NCBI RefSeq assembly: GCF_012163155.1
Contig: NZ_JAAVUN010000004.1
Location: 69,465-133,464, forward strand
Length of the DNA stretch: 64,000 nt
Direction of reading: 5' to 3'
From: Kocuria subflava
Lineage (GTDB): Bacteria; Actinomycetota; Actinomycetes; Actinomycetales; Micrococcaceae
Below the pieces are notes generated by a model, which ran no database searches, was not told the origin of the DNA, and was given only the letters and a program-made list of their open reading frames with translations. Shown here piece by piece: positions 63,170-64,000 of the stretch. A program made the translations under genes and the position numbers. The first letter of the stretch is position 1, and each line of letters begins with the position of its first letter.

Positions 63170-64000
63170 ATGACTGAATCCCAGAACACCCCAGATCCCG
63201 ACGTTGAGTCCGGGCACGGTGGCATCCTGCGCGCGTTGCCCAAGATCAGCCTGCATGACCACCTGGACGGCAGTCTGCGCCCGGCCACGGTGGTTGACTT
63301 GGCCCGGAGTGTGAACCATTCGTTGCCCGTGGAGACCGGTGCGGAACTGGCGCGTTGGATGGTGGAAGCCGGCAACTCCGGGTCCCTGGAGTCCTACCTG
63401 ACCACCTTTGAGCACACGCTGGCCGTGTTGCAGAGTGCGGACGCACTGCGTCGGGTGGCACGGGAGGCCGTGGAGGACTACGTGGATGACGGCGTGATCC
63501 ACGCCGAGGTCCGGTGGGCTCCCGAACAGCATCAGGCTCAGGGACTCTCCCTCACGGACGCGGTTGAGGCTGTGCAGGCCGGACTGACCGAGGGCATCGA
63601 GGCCGCCGCGGCTGAAGGACATGAGATTTCCGTGGGCCAGCTGCTGTGTGCCATGCGGCAGAACAACCGGTCCCTGGAGATCGCTCAACTGGTGGTGGAC
63701 CGCTACGATCCCGGGGCCCCCGGGGGTGTGCTCGGATTCGATTTGGCAGGGCCGGAGGACGGTTTCCTGCCCGGCCAGCATCAAGAAGCCCTGGACCTGT
63801 TGGCACAGAACCTCATTCCCGTGACGCTGCACGCCGGTGAAGCAGCCGGGATCGAGTCCATCCGAGGTGCTGTGGTGGACGGGCGGGCGCTGCGTTTGGG
63901 CCACGGTGTTCGCATCGTGGAGGACATCATGCTCACGGATGCCGCTGACGGAGACGTGTCCATCGATCTGGGTCCGGTGGCCACGTGGGTCCGGGACCGT
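63170..64000 (+). CDS. add: adenosine deaminase (3' end beyond the window)
   Basis: Deaminates adenosine to inosine. The visible 277 codons include the zinc-binding HDHLDGS near residue 28, GFDLAGPEDGF near 185, LHAGEAAG with catalytic His/Glu near 220 and RLGHGVRI near 245. The frame is open to the window edge; the late Asp metal ligand and C-terminus are missing only because the window ends. AAGGA stands about ten bases before the ATG. It extends the salvage cluster to purines. Confidence 0.93.
   Translation, partial: MTESQNTPDPDVESGHGGILRALPKISLHDHLDGSLRPATVVDLARSVNHSLPVETGAELARWMVEAGNSGSLESYLTTFEHTLAVLQSADALRRVAREAVEDYVDDGVIHAEVRWAPEQHQAQGLSLTDAVEAVQAGLTEGIEAAAAEGHEISVGQLLCAMRQNNRSLEIAQLVVDRYDPGAPGGVLGFDLAGPEDGFLPGQHQEALDLLAQNLIPVTLHAGEAAGIESIRGAVVDGRALRLGHGVRIVEDIMLTDAADGDVSIDLGPVATWVRDR

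Overview
The window is high-GC DNA from an actinobacterium, most likely Micrococcales and probably Micrococcaceae. The reasons are high-GC codon use, many GTG starts, a choline oxidase very like the Arthrobacter enzyme, the DUF6350-purN-purH neighbourhood, an Sdh complex in the order C-D-A-B, and an MgtA-type mannosyltransferase. I ran no searches. Family calls rest on motifs read in the translations, and the species is not determined.

Layout. 1-435 is gene-free and starts with a 38-bp perfect palindrome. 436-9542 holds a VIT/CCC1 metal transporter with a ferritin-like domain, an unrecognised 382-aa protein, a SNF2 helicase and, divergent from it, an unrecognised 1044-aa protein. A 26-bp perfect-stem terminator and a 47-aa membrane microprotein follow. 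9940-15310 is a choline-to-glycine-betaine operon (BCCT transporter, betaine aldehyde dehydrogenase, choline oxidase; minus strand). 15536-21513 has a glycosyltransferase, DUF6350, purN and purH. 21547-26995 has a solute-binding/VWA protein, LacI and TetR regulators, a Gfo/Idh/MocA oxidoreductase and a gamma carbonic anhydrase. 27106-30384 is a fused HAD phosphatase/GH65 phosphorylase. 30626-36899 is a GntR regulator divergent from an Nramp-like transporter (frameshifted), pxpA, a fused pxpBC and a biotin carboxylase-BCCP gene. 37057-43031 carries glyA-folD, a two-TM protein, xth, trpS and a YhjD/BrkB membrane protein. 43152-45420 has a small secreted protein and an intact IS30-family element. 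45421-48960 is sdhCDAB. 49211-52396 has manC, an M20 amidohydrolase and a YczE-type membrane protein. 52494-53861 is an AbiE toxin-antitoxin locus with a frameshifted toxin gene. 54080-64000 is a nucleoside uptake and salvage cluster: BMP lipoprotein, ABC ATPase, two permeases, cdd, deoA, an unusual Q-rich protein and the start of adenosine deaminase.

Themes. Several genes lack a Shine-Dalgarno sequence and have a TAnnnT-like hexamer 6-7 nt before the start codon, which suggests leaderless transcripts. Intergenic terminators are long GC stems, some ending in GTCGTCGT rather than a U-tract. Related GTCGTCGT/ACGACGAC inverted repeats also lie inside two coding regions: the pxpB-pxpC fusion linker and the N-terminal extension of cdd. 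The best candidates for undescribed biology are the divergent helicase/1044-aa pair and the pxp operon, whose PxpBC plus BC-BCCP proteins reproduce the domain set of urea carboxylase.
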